Assembly: GCF_025371035.1 (NCBI RefSeq)
Contig: NZ_JANZXB010000006.1
Span: 124,001-188,000 of the forward strand
Reading direction: 5' to 3'
DNA: 64,000 nt
Origin: Sphingomonas sp. LC-1
GTDB lineage: Bacteria; Pseudomonadota; Alphaproteobacteria; Sphingomonadales; Sphingomonadaceae
In this document: positions 10,084 through 17,416 of the stretch, one piece after another
How positions within the stretch are numbered: position 1 is the stretch's first letter
Layout of the letters: each line of letters starts with the position of its first letter
Notes under the pieces: generated by a model
What the model was told of the DNA's origin: nothing
Seen by the model: the letters and a program-made list of their open reading frames with translations, nothing else
The model's database searches: none
Position numbers and translations under genes: made by a program

Positions 10084-10161
10084 TGGGGCGACCGACGGGA
10101 CTTGAACCCGCAACTTCCGGCATCACAAGCCGGCGCTCTAACCAATTGAACTACGGTCGCC
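10084..10161 (-). tRNA. tRNA-His (GTG)
   Basis: Read on the minus strand, the cloverleaf closes with acceptor GCGACCG/CGGTCGC. The anticodon loop TTGTGAT gives anticodon GTG. The extra 5' G at position -1 (10161) pairs with the discriminator C, the histidine identity feature, and CCA is encoded (10084-10086). The T-arm GGGTTCAAGTCCC is standard. Confidence 0.97.
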
Positions 10162-10208
10162 GCGAAGGCTTGCGCCCCTAAACGGGATGACGGCCTTTCG
10201 TCAAGCGG

Positions 10209-10934
10209 TCAAAAGCGCCCTTCCGCCGAAAGTCGGTATCCACCGCCCGAGCCCGCGACGAAACCGAGTTGCTCCAGCCGCGCCGCTGCCGCCGGATCGC
10301 CGGGCGTCAGGACCAGATCCGCGGTGTAGCGACCATCGGGGCGGATGCGCAGGTTCACCGCCTCCGTACCCCCCTGCCCCGTCATCGGCAGCAGCAATGC
10401 CCCCGCCTCGCACCGGGCATTGCCCATCATCATCGGGGGCAAGGGCAGGCCGCCCGCCTCGCCCGCCACCGTCGCCCGGACACGACCGCCCGCCTCCTCG
10501 CACACGCCGTCGCGGAAGCGGACGGTCACATCCTCCAGCATCAGCGTCGTGACGGGGAGCGGCGCAAACAAGGCGGCAGCGGGCAGGCTGGCGGTGACGC
10601 CATCGATTCCCATGGCATGACGGCTGATCGTCGCCGCGCCGATGATCGGACGGCCATCGACCCCGGCCCCCTCGAACGCCAGACGCGCCCGTCCCAGCAG
10701 CAGCGCAAGGGGTGAGAGCGAGACGCGCAGATCGCCCAGCGCAACCTGCCCGAACCGCGCCTCCAGCAGGCTGCCACCCCAGATGGTACCGCCGACGCGC
10801 CGCGCGCTCAGCCCTTCGTCGGCAAGGCCCGTCGCACCCAGCGCCAGCCGCATGGGCAGAAAGACGATCAGCGCGACGACCAGCATCGCCGCGAACAACA
10901 CCGAGGGTCGCGTAGTAAGCCGCAAGCGCATCAT
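10209..10934 (-). CDS. gspN: Type II secretion protein N
   Basis: 241 residues with one N-terminal membrane span (about residues 10-32) followed by a periplasmic domain rich in beta structure. The position at the 3' end of a C-to-N gsp operon and the GGTIWGGSL motif in the first third fit GspN. GspN is an accessory T2SS subunit missing from many systems. The start overlaps the gspM stop as ATGA. The C-terminal AGSGGGYRLSAEGRF end is typical. Confidence rests on context as well as sequence. Confidence 0.82.
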   Translation of the reverse strand: MMRLRLTTRPSVLFAAMLVVALIVFLPMRLALGATGLADEGLSARRVGGTIWGGSLLEARFGQVALGDLRVSLSPLALLLGRARLAFEGAGVDGRPIIGAATISRHAMGIDGVTASLPAAALFAPLPVTTLMLEDVTVRFRDGVCEEAGGRVRATVAGEAGGLPLPPMMMGNARCEAGALLLPMTGQGGTEAVNLRIRPDGRYTADLVLTPGDPAAAARLEQLGFVAGSGGGYRLSAEGRF

Positions 10935-11404
10935 ACCACCCGCGTCCGCAGGAGCAGCGCCACGCCGACCGTGCGGTCGCCATTATCGGTCAGCGTCGCC
11001 TGTTCGACCAGCACCCCGCCCCGCTCCAGCCGGGCAAGCCACGGCGTCAGCGCGGCGGGCCGGGCCGCGGCGATCTGCGCACGAACCCGACCAGGGCCAT
11101 CCTCGGTCAGCGCGGACAGGGTAAAGCCTGCCTGCTCCGCCGACACCCGCACCGTGTCGGCCAGCGTTCCCGACAAAGCGGCCGGACGGCGGCGGCGCTG
11201 GCGCAGTTCGTCCGCGATGGCCTCCGCCTCGCCCAGTCGGATAACCGCATCGGCATGGCGTTCGCGCGCGCTCGACAAGCCGTCGCCCATGGGCCGCAAG
11301 ATGCCGCCCCATATGATCGTGACGATCAGCAGTGCGGCCATGACCAGCAACAGCCGCTTCTCGCGGGTCGAACGCCCATCGAACCAGAGCCTCAACGCCC
11401 TCAT
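10931..11404 (-). CDS. gspM: Type II secretion protein M (inner-membrane platform)
   Basis: 157 residues. A short cytoplasmic start with RSTREKR is followed by one membrane span (about residues 18-38), then a periplasmic ferredoxin-like domain. The REKRL(L)L...W pattern before and in the span is typical of GspM, which binds GspL and helps assemble the inner-membrane platform. Start and stop overlap gspL and gspN by 4 bp each, so the three proteins are probably made in fixed ratio. Confidence 0.87.
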   Translation of the reverse strand: MRALRLWFDGRSTREKRLLLVMAALLIVTIIWGGILRPMGDGLSSARERHADAVIRLGEAEAIADELRQRRRRPAALSGTLADTVRVSAEQAGFTLSALTEDGPGRVRAQIAAARPAALTPWLARLERGGVLVEQATLTDNGDRTVGVALLLRTRVV

Positions 11405-12483
11405 CGTGCGCGCACCGTAAATTCTCCCGTGATCCGGCCATTCGCCGCGACGAAGGTGCTCGGCTGGACCGTGAAGCCCTGCGCCTCGACCGCGCGCTTC
11501 AGGTCGGTGGCCAGCGCCTCGCGGTCCACCGCCACGCCCAGCCTTATGTCGCCGGTCGGCTGGAAATCCATCGCGGTCAACTCGCTGCCGGGCACGCTGC
11601 GCACCGCCGAAAAGACCGCTGCCGCCGTCCGGCTGAACCCCTGGCCCGGACCGCGCACCGCCGCCAGACGTTCGGTCAGTTGCCGGTCGGCATCGACCAG
11701 CGTCTCGCCACGGGGCAGCGCGGTGCGGGCGACCTGTTCGATCTTCGCCTCGGTCGCGTCGGCGGCGAAGCTGTATTTGGTCCAGCGCACCAGATCGATC
11801 GCCAGCGTCACCGCGACGATCGCCAGCCCCAGCCAGCCGAGCCGCCGCACCAGCCGCCAGTCGATCGCAAAGCTCCGCCGCCGCGCGAACACCCCCTGTC
11901 TCAGGTCGAGCGCGGGCGCCGCCACCGCCACACTCAGCGCGCTTTCGATCCCGTCGGCGTCGAGATCGACGAGCGGCTCCTCACCCGTGACGATCTCGGT
12001 AAAGCCCGGTTCGTCGGCAAAACCCGACGCGCGCCCGCGCACTACGCCCTGCCCGGCGAGGTCGCCGCGAACATAGCCTTGCTCGGGGCGCGGCAGCAGC
12101 AAGGGCGCGGGCACCACCGCGACCGGATCGATCCCCTTGCCCGCCAACAGGCTGAGCCATACCGCCATCGCGCCGCGATTGACGATGCCGATTGCCCGGC
12201 TCCCCGCCTCGTCCTCGCCGACCGCGACATGGAGTTCGTCCATCGGCGCGGCGCTGACCTCCGCCGCCAGCAATCGCGCGGCGGCAGCCGCCTGCGCGGT
12301 CGAGCGGGCAGGAATCTCTGCCCAGTGCAGCGACACCGCATCGGCGGGCGCGACCGCGATCACCTCGCCGTCGCCTTGCGGGAGGCCCTCGCCGGCGGCG
12401 GCGACGCGCGCATCCTCGATCCGCATCCAGCGATAGTCGCCGCCCTCGCCCGGCGGCAGGAACAGGAGGTTGGTCGCACTCAT
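11401..12483 (-). CDS. gspL: Type II secretion protein L (ATPase-recruiting platform protein)
   Basis: 360 residues from ATG 12483, which overlaps the gspK stop; the longer open frame upstream is only a shadow of gspK. The N-terminal actin-like cytoplasmic domain (residues 1-220) docks GspE. It is followed by one membrane span (about 245-265, WLGLAIVAVTLAIDLV) and a periplasmic ferredoxin-like domain that pairs with GspM. Length and domain order match GspL. Confidence 0.88.
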   Translation of the reverse strand: MSATNLLFLPPGEGGDYRWMRIEDARVAAAGEGLPQGDGEVIAVAPADAVSLHWAEIPARSTAQAAAAARLLAAEVSAAPMDELHVAVGEDEAGSRAIGIVNRGAMAVWLSLLAGKGIDPVAVVPAPLLLPRPEQGYVRGDLAGQGVVRGRASGFADEPGFTEIVTGEEPLVDLDADGIESALSVAVAAPALDLRQGVFARRRSFAIDWRLVRRLGWLGLAIVAVTLAIDLVRWTKYSFAADATEAKIEQVARTALPRGETLVDADRQLTERLAAVRGPGQGFSRTAAAVFSAVRSVPGSELTAMDFQPTGDIRLGVAVDREALATDLKRAVEAQGFTVQPSTFVAANGRITGEFTVRAR

Positions 12484-13472
12484 CACTCTTCCCCCCATCT
12501 CCGCGCCACCAGTCGCGGCGGCAGTCGCGACGCATCGACCAGGGCGCGTTCGTTGACCTGGACGCTGCCCAGCGTCACGTCGATCCGCAGATCGAACCAG
12601 CGGGTCGTCGTCGCCACCCCGCCCGCGCCGCTCGCCCCCGGTATCTGCGCCCAGAAAGCGCTCGCGTCCGCATAGCCTTGCGGCGGGCGACGCAAAAGGG
12701 CCTGAGCGATGCCGGCGGGCGAAATCGTGTCGATCTGCGCCATCGCGACGAGCGGCGCCTGCTCGGGCGCCAAGGTGTTGATGTTGACGCTGGTCGGCTT
12801 CGCCTCGGGCAAGGTGCATATCCAGGGGCGCAGCGTGGCATAGAGTTCCGGCGTGACGCCGTTGACCATCCGCAACTCGCTGACATCCGCCATCATGGCG
12901 CCACCGGTCCGGTAAGGCGGATCGCGTGCCAGATACAGCGCATCCTCCGCCCCGCCCCCTTGCGGATTCTGGTCGCTGTCGATCCAGTCGGAGGTCGCCG
13001 TCGCCACCTGCACCGCGACCTGATCGGGGATGCCGAGCAGCCGCATCAGCCGGCCGAAATGCGCGACCTCGACCGCGTTGCCGATCAGCACGCCGGGCTG
13101 ACCGGGAATGGGTTGCGCCAGCCCGTTCAGGTTGAAGCAGTTGCCGCCATCGGTCACGCGCGCCACCGCCGTTACGCCGCCCGCCCCATCGCCCAGCGGC
13201 AGCGCGAAGGGCCGATCGCTCCACCCGCCGAGCAGCGAGACCTTGCCTTGGGCGCGTTCCAGCAGATCGCCGATGCGGATGATCGCCAGCGCCTCCGCCG
13301 CATAGGCATATCCGCGCGCCTGCTCGATCGCCACCGCATTGCCGCCGAGCCGGGTCGACAGCCGCAGCTTCTCCAGCGCGGTCGCGGCCAGCACCGCGAT
13401 CACCGCGACGAGGATCAGGACGGTCAGCAGAGCCGCTCCGCGTTCGCCCGGACCGGGCCGGGGCTCAGCCAT
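12483..13472 (-). CDS. gspK: Type II secretion minor pseudopilin K
   Basis: 329 residues starting at ATG 13472, inside the 3' end of gspJ. The prepilin-like N-terminus is GERG followed by ALLTVLILVAVIAVL; it lacks the usual Glu at +5, which is normal for GspK, the tip pseudopilin. The long globular domain with a repeated helix-hairpin-helix-like region (INTLAPEQAPLVA and SPAGIAQALL) also fits. Its leader is short (about 13 residues), unlike those of the three pseudopilins encoded just upstream. Confidence 0.9.
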   Translation of the reverse strand: MAEPRPGPGERGAALLTVLILVAVIAVLAATALEKLRLSTRLGGNAVAIEQARGYAYAAEALAIIRIGDLLERAQGKVSLLGGWSDRPFALPLGDGAGGVTAVARVTDGGNCFNLNGLAQPIPGQPGVLIGNAVEVAHFGRLMRLLGIPDQVAVQVATATSDWIDSDQNPQGGGAEDALYLARDPPYRTGGAMMADVSELRMVNGVTPELYATLRPWICTLPEAKPTSVNINTLAPEQAPLVAMAQIDTISPAGIAQALLRRPPQGYADASAFWAQIPGASGAGGVATTTRWFDLRIDVTLGSVQVNERALVDASRLPPRLVARRWGEE

Positions 13473-14232
13473 TGGGTGTCGCGGTCGGGCTGGGGGTCGG
13501 AGAGCTGCTCGGCGACATCCCATTCGGCACGCTGACATAGCCGGTGCCGATGAGGAACAATTGCCGGAAGATCATGCCGTCATCGCGAACGATCGTGACC
13601 TCCGCCGCCTGGGGCAGCGCGACGCCCGCTTGCCCCTGCCACTGGTCGAGCCATGCGCCGCCAAACCGATAGCGCAGATGCAGTTCACGGACATGGTCCA
13701 TCAGCGCGGCGGGCTCCATCGGCGCGGCCCCGTCGAGCAGCGGCCAGGCGACCCGCTCCAGAACGTCACCGTTCAGGCGATAGGCGACTTTCTGCAATGA
13801 CGGCCGCGGTGCGGCGTCGAGGTTGCTCCAACCGGCACGCACCAACCGCATCGCATCGGGCCCGGCGACCATGGCGGGGGTCTGTACGCCGCCTTCGTCG
13901 CGGGTCGGCCGGTCGACTGCCTGTGCCAGGTCGGCGGACAGGATCGCGGTCGTCCGGCTGACCGCCGACATCGCGTCGAGCTTCTGGCCCGTCACCGCTT
14001 GCGCCCGCACGCTCAACGACAGGATCGCCACGGCGGCGGCGGCCAGCATCGAGAAGATGAGCAACGCCACCATGACCTCGACCAGGGTGAAGCCGTTGGA
14101 ATGGGTGCCACACCGGCGAAGGCCGGGATCCCGTTGCCGTGCGGAATGAGGCGCGCAGCGACATTTGCCCGCCCTTTCAAGGTCCGCCGAAGCTGGACCC
14201 CAGCCTTCGCCGGGGTGGTGCAAGGTGAACAT
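13465..14232 (-). CDS. gspJ: Type II secretion minor pseudopilin J, with repeat-expanded leader
   Basis: 255 residues. The ATG at 14232 overlaps the gspI stop (TGATG), the expected coupled start. The class III cleavage motif NG/FTLVE is only reached at residue 47, followed by the hydrophobic helix VMVALLIFSMLAAAAVAIL. Residues about 4-44 are encoded by a family A palindromic repeat (14111-14221). The rest is the GspJ globular domain, ending in a low-complexity Ser/Pro/Thr tail. No ATG, GTG or TTG in frame lies close before the cleavage motif, so the long leader appears unavoidable unless translation is unusual. Confidence 0.88.
   Translation of the reverse strand: MFTLHHPGEGWGPASADLERAGKCRCAPHSARQRDPGLRRCGTHSNGFTLVEVMVALLIFSMLAAAAVAILSLSVRAQAVTGQKLDAMSAVSRTTAILSADLAQAVDRPTRDEGGVQTPAMVAGPDAMRLVRAGWSNLDAAPRPSLQKVAYRLNGDVLERVAWPLLDGAAPMEPAALMDHVRELHLRYRFGGAWLDQWQGQAGVALPQAAEVTIVRDDGMIFRQLFLIGTGYVSVPNGMSPSSSPTPSPTATPNG
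14111..14221. repeat. Family A palindromic repeat inside gspJ
   Basis: Two inverted arms: CACCGGCGAAGGCCGGGATCC at 14111-14131 and GCTGGACCCCAGCCTTCGCCGG at 14192-14213. They flank a core of about 60 bp. The element sits entirely in the segment coding for the GspJ leader and is read in frame without stops. Confidence 0.8.
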
Positions 14233-14753
14233 CACGATGCCGCCACCCCGATCGCCGCCGTCGCCATCGGCGGACGCACCATCGTCATCCGGCCGACAAT
14301 GCTCCCCCCGGCATTGGCGACCGCGACATCGATCCGCACCACGCGCGCATCGCCTGTCCCGCTGACGATCCGGGTCCATTTCCAGCTTCGCCCGCCATTC
14401 ACCTCCGCGCCGCTGGTCCGCCCTAGCGCGGGCGCCTGCGGGTCGGTGACGGCCGAGATCGCGACATTGCGCGCGACCATCTGGGCCACCAGCGTCTCGT
14501 CGAGAATCGAGGCACCCCGGATCGTCGCGCTCTCCAGCCGGACGAGCGCCATCGCCGCCAGGCTGAACACCGCCAGCGCGACCATGATCTCGATGAGGGT
14601 AAAGCCATCCTCCCCGGCACGGGGAGGGGGACCATCCGAAGGATGGTGGAGGGGGCGGGCCGCATAGCGTGCCCCTCGTGGAAGCCCCCCTCCGTCAGGC
14701 CTTTGGTCTGCCACCTCCCCGTGCCGGGGAGGATTGAAACGCCCCTCAACCAT
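14232..14753 (-). CDS. gspI: Type II secretion minor pseudopilin I, with repeat-expanded leader
   Basis: 173 residues from ATG 14753, which lies in the last codons of gspH (ATGGTTGA), so initiation is coupled. The cleavage motif DG/FTLIE occurs at residue 50, followed by the helix IMVALAVFSLAAMALVRLE. Residues 6-48 come from a family C repeat. An earlier in-frame ATG (14789) would lie further inside gspH and is less likely. There is no in-frame start near the cleavage site; the nearby ATG in GAGGATGGC is out of frame. Confidence 0.88.
   Translation of the reverse strand: MVEGRFNPPRHGEVADQRPDGGGLPRGARYAARPLHHPSDGPPPRAGEDGFTLIEIMVALAVFSLAAMALVRLESATIRGASILDETLVAQMVARNVAISAVTDPQAPALGRTSGAEVNGGRSWKWTRIVSGTGDARVVRIDVAVANAGGSIVGRMTMVRPPMATAAIGVAAS
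14608..14734. repeat. Family C palindromic repeat inside gspI
   Basis: About 127 bp bounded by CCTCCCCGGCACGGGGAGG and CCTCCCCGTGCCGGGGAGG, with an internal ACCATCCGAAGGATGGT hairpin. It is the same class as the copy at 8783-8894 but has a diverged core. It lies wholly in the GspI leader-coding segment, ending one to two codons before the cleavage motif. Confidence 0.82.
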
Positions 14754-15351
14754 CGACCCGCACCGTGCCGTCGGCGCCGATCCGGACAATGCTGCTCGCC
14801 CGCTCGCGGGTCAGGCGGAGTTCGACCGGGCGATCGGCCAGCCCCGTCACGTCAAAGGTGATCCGCACCCGCCCGCTCGCATCGGGGATCAGGGCCTGGG
14901 TGCCGTCCTCCCATTGGGCGACGCGCAACGGCTTGGCGGTCATCGGGCTCCACGCGCCGTCCGTTCGCCGGTCGAAGCCATAGCCGCCGCGCGTCACCCA
15001 GATGCTGACCGGCGAAGCCTCGACCACCGCCACGTCATGCGCGGCGCGGACGCGCGCGGCGAAACGCAGCGCCTCGTCGGTCACGCGTCCGCGTCGATCG
15101 GGCAGCGACCAGACCGCGATGGCGGAGGCGAGGCCAATCACGGTGATGACGACCATCAGCTCAACAAGGGTAAAGCCCCGCTCCCTCAATCGGTTCGCAC
15201 TGAGCGAAGTCGAAGTGCATGGGGGGAGGGCTCGGCTTGGCCTTCGACTCCGCTCAGGCTGAACGGAGGATTGGGATGAGGTCCCTCGCCTCACCACGCG
15301 CAGGCCCCGCCCGCCGCCGTTCCCGGCATCCAGGCGGGCGGCCTTGCTCAC
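14746..15351 (-). CDS. gspH: Type II secretion minor pseudopilin H, with repeat-expanded leader
   Basis: 201 residues from GTG 15351, which overlaps the gspG stop (GTGA). The cleavage motif RG/FTLVE is at residue 59, followed by the helix LMVVITVIGLASAIAVW and the GspH beta domain. Residues about 29-55 are encoded by a family B repeat pair. An in-frame TTG at residue 55 would give the short leader MRERG and is an alternative start, but no Shine-Dalgarno sequence precedes it. Confidence 0.86.
   Translation of the reverse strand: MSKAARLDAGNGGGRGLRVVRRGTSSQSSVQPERSRRPSRALPPCTSTSLSANRLRERGFTLVELMVVITVIGLASAIAVWSLPDRRGRVTDEALRFAARVRAAHDVAVVEASPVSIWVTRGGYGFDRRTDGAWSPMTAKPLRVAQWEDGTQALIPDASGRVRITFDVTGLADRPVELRLTRERASSIVRIGADGTVRVDG
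15195..15275. repeat. Family B inverted repeat pair inside gspH
   Basis: Left arm TCGCACTGAGCGAAGTCGAAG at 15195-15215 and right arm CCTTCGACTCCGCTCAGGCTGAAC at 15241-15264 are inverted copies of the family B unit also seen near 2.65, 22.87 and 60.4 kb. The pair falls in the leader-coding part of gspH. Confidence 0.78.
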
Positions 15352-15803
15352 TTATCCCAGTTGCCGATATCGGCGTTGATCCCCTCGCCGCCTTCCTTGC
15401 CGTCGGCGCCGTAAGTCCAGACATCCGCCTCGCCATGCTGGCCGGGCGAAGCATAGAGATACGGACGGCCCCAGGGGTCGTCGGGCAGCTTCTTCAGATA
15501 CCCACCCTTCTGATAGCGCGACGGATCGGCGAGGCCGGCGGGCATCGACACCAGCGCCGGAAGGCCCTGCGACGTCGTCGGGAAGGTCAGGTTCTGCAGC
15601 TTGTAGAGCTCCAGCCCGCCCTCGATCTGCGCGATGTCGGCCTTGGCCTTCTGCACGCGCGCAGTATCGCCCGAGGGAAGCACGTTCAGCGCGACGATCG
15701 TCGCCAGCAGGCCGATGATGACGATGACGACCATCAACTCGACCAGCGTGAAGCCGTTGGCGGGGCGCTTGCGGCGGATCCGCCGGGGGGTGGGGTTACG
15801 CAT
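15348..15803 (-). CDS. gspG: Type II secretion major pseudopilin G
   Basis: 151 residues from ATG 15803, 18 bp after the gspF stop region. The leader is a normal 17 residues, very basic, ending in NG/FTLVELMVVIVIIG. The C-terminus has the calcium-binding major-pseudopilin pattern (DDPWGRPYLYASPGQHGEADVWTYGADGKEGG). It forms the main pseudopilus filament. Its normal leader contrasts with those of the three minor pseudopilins that follow. Confidence 0.95.
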   Translation of the reverse strand: MRNPTPRRIRRKRPANGFTLVELMVVIVIIGLLATIVALNVLPSGDTARVQKAKADIAQIEGGLELYKLQNLTFPTTSQGLPALVSMPAGLADPSRYQKGGYLKKLPDDPWGRPYLYASPGQHGEADVWTYGADGKEGGEGINADIGNWDK

Positions 15804-15820
15804 CAACTTGTCCTCATGGG

Positions 15821-17044
15821 CTATTGTCCCGCCAGCGTGTTGAGCTGGAGGATGGGCAGCAGGATGGATAGCACGATCGTCGCGACCACGCCGCCCATCA
15901 CGACGATGATCGCCGGTTCCAGAAGCGACAGCGCGGTGGCGGTGAAGCGGTCGAACTCGCGTTCCAGATAGTCGGCAGCGCGCTCCAGCATCTCGTCCAG
16001 CCGCCCCGCCGCCTCGCCGCTCGCCGCCAGATAGGTGAGCAGCGGCGGAAACACCCCCGCCCGCCGCATCGCCGCCGACAGGCTGCCACCGCCCCGGATC
16101 GCATCGACGATCGCATCGGACGCGACGCGCAGGCGGCGGTTGTGAATGGTTCCGGCGGTCAGGGTTAGCCCTTCGAGCAGCGGCAGGCGGCTCGCCACCA
16201 TCGTCCCCAGGGTACGCGCCATCCGCGCAGCGTGCAGATCGCGCAGCAACCGCCCCAGCAGCGGCAGCTTCAGCAGCCAGGTGTCGAAGGACAGCCGGAT
16301 CGACGGCACCTTCAGCGCCCGCCAGAAACCGATGCCCGCGACCACCGCGACGCCCAGCATCAGCCACCACCAGCCGACCAGCAGGTCCGAAACCCCGATC
16401 ACCATGCGCGTCAGGAACGGCAATTCCTGCCCGACCGTATCGAACTGCTCGACCACCTGTGGCACGACGAACATCATCAACGCGGTGACGACGCCCAGCG
16501 CGACGATGGCGAGGATCGTCGGATAGGCGAGCGCGGTGATCAGCTTGCCACGAATCTCCGCCTGCCGCTCCAGCAGCGCGGCGAGCCTTTCGAGGATCGT
16601 CGGCAAAGTCCCCGAACTCTCCCCCGCAGCAACCATCGCGCGGTAGAGCGGCGGGAAACTCTTGGGCTCGCGCGCCATGGCGTCGGCCAGGCGGCGGCCT
16701 TCGGTCACGCCTTGATGCACTGTGGAAACGATGGCGCGCACCCGCTCCTGTTCGGTCTGCCGGGTGATGGTGCGCAGGGACTCTTCCAGCGGCGAGACGC
16801 GGTTGAGCGTCGCGAGTTGGCGGGTGAACAGCGTCAGTTGCTTGACCGACATGCGCGCCCGGCCGAGCTTCAGCCCGAAGAGCGGGCGGCGTTCGGCGGT
16901 ATCGCCGCTGCCCGGCTTGACCGAGACGACATAAAGCCGCTGCTTCTCCAGCGCGGCGCGGGCGGCGTCGCTGGTTTCGGCAGGGATGAACCCACGCCTC
17001 TCCGCGCCCTTGGTATCGATAGCGACATAGTCGAACCCGGCCAT
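15821..17044 (-). CDS. gspF: Type II secretion inner-membrane platform protein F
   Basis: 407 residues, the usual length. Two T2SSF domains (about 70-190 and 270-395) are joined by three to four membrane spans; the repeated motif AGESSGTLPTILERLA and AASGEAAGRLDEMLERAA marks each half. GspF is the polytopic core under the pseudopilus. It is separated from gspE by about 370 bp of repeat sequence, the only sizeable gap in the operon. Confidence 0.95.
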   Translation of the reverse strand: MAGFDYVAIDTKGAERRGFIPAETSDAARAALEKQRLYVVSVKPGSGDTAERRPLFGLKLGRARMSVKQLTLFTRQLATLNRVSPLEESLRTITRQTEQERVRAIVSTVHQGVTEGRRLADAMAREPKSFPPLYRAMVAAGESSGTLPTILERLAALLERQAEIRGKLITALAYPTILAIVALGVVTALMMFVVPQVVEQFDTVGQELPFLTRMVIGVSDLLVGWWWLMLGVAVVAGIGFWRALKVPSIRLSFDTWLLKLPLLGRLLRDLHAARMARTLGTMVASRLPLLEGLTLTAGTIHNRRLRVASDAIVDAIRGGGSLSAAMRRAGVFPPLLTYLAASGEAAGRLDEMLERAADYLEREFDRFTATALSLLEPAIIVVMGGVVATIVLSILLPILQLNTLAGQ

Positions 17045-17072
17045 GTCAGTGCCTCACCCCATGACACCGCAC

Positions 17073-17382
17073 CACCCCGGCGAAGGCCGGGGTCCAGTTG
17101 CGGTGAGGTATATGGGATCGAGATTTTATCTCACGCGAAGCCGCGAAGCCGCGAAGAGAAGATGGGTTCGCGCAGGGGCGCAGAGGACGCAGAGGTGTCT
17201 GGCGCGCGGCAGCGCTCTGTTCTTTCAACCGAGCGAAAGATGACGGCCGCTGGCGCGGCGAAGACAACCTCTCTGCGCCCTCCGCGCCTCTGCGCGAACA
17301 CGCCCTTCTTCTTCGCGGCTTCGCGGCTTCGAGTGAACCCGAATTCGTGACGCATGGCGACTGGACCCCGGCCTTCGCCGGG
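17073..17382. repeat. Composite nested palindrome between gspE and gspF
   Basis: Outer arms are family A units at 17073-17097 and, inverted, 17361-17382. Inside them is a longer inverted repeat: a left arm at about 17129-17192 (including CGAAGCCGCGAAGCCGCGAAG and GCGCAGAGGACGCAGAGG) and a right arm at about 17268-17336 (CTCTGCGCCCTCCGCGCC to CTTCGCGGCTTCGCGGCTTCG). The core around 17200-17260 is unrelated. No gene is supported in this 370-bp gap. It looks like one repeat inserted into another. Confidence 0.8.
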
Positions 17383-17416
17383 CTGGAGGATCGTGATGGG
17401 ACGATAGACACCCTCC

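Noticed and set aside
14789-14789. Earlier gspI start (ATG 14789) within gspH
   Set aside because: ATG 14753 overlaps the gspH stop region by a few bases, like the other coupled starts of the operon; the earlier ATG would need a long overlap.
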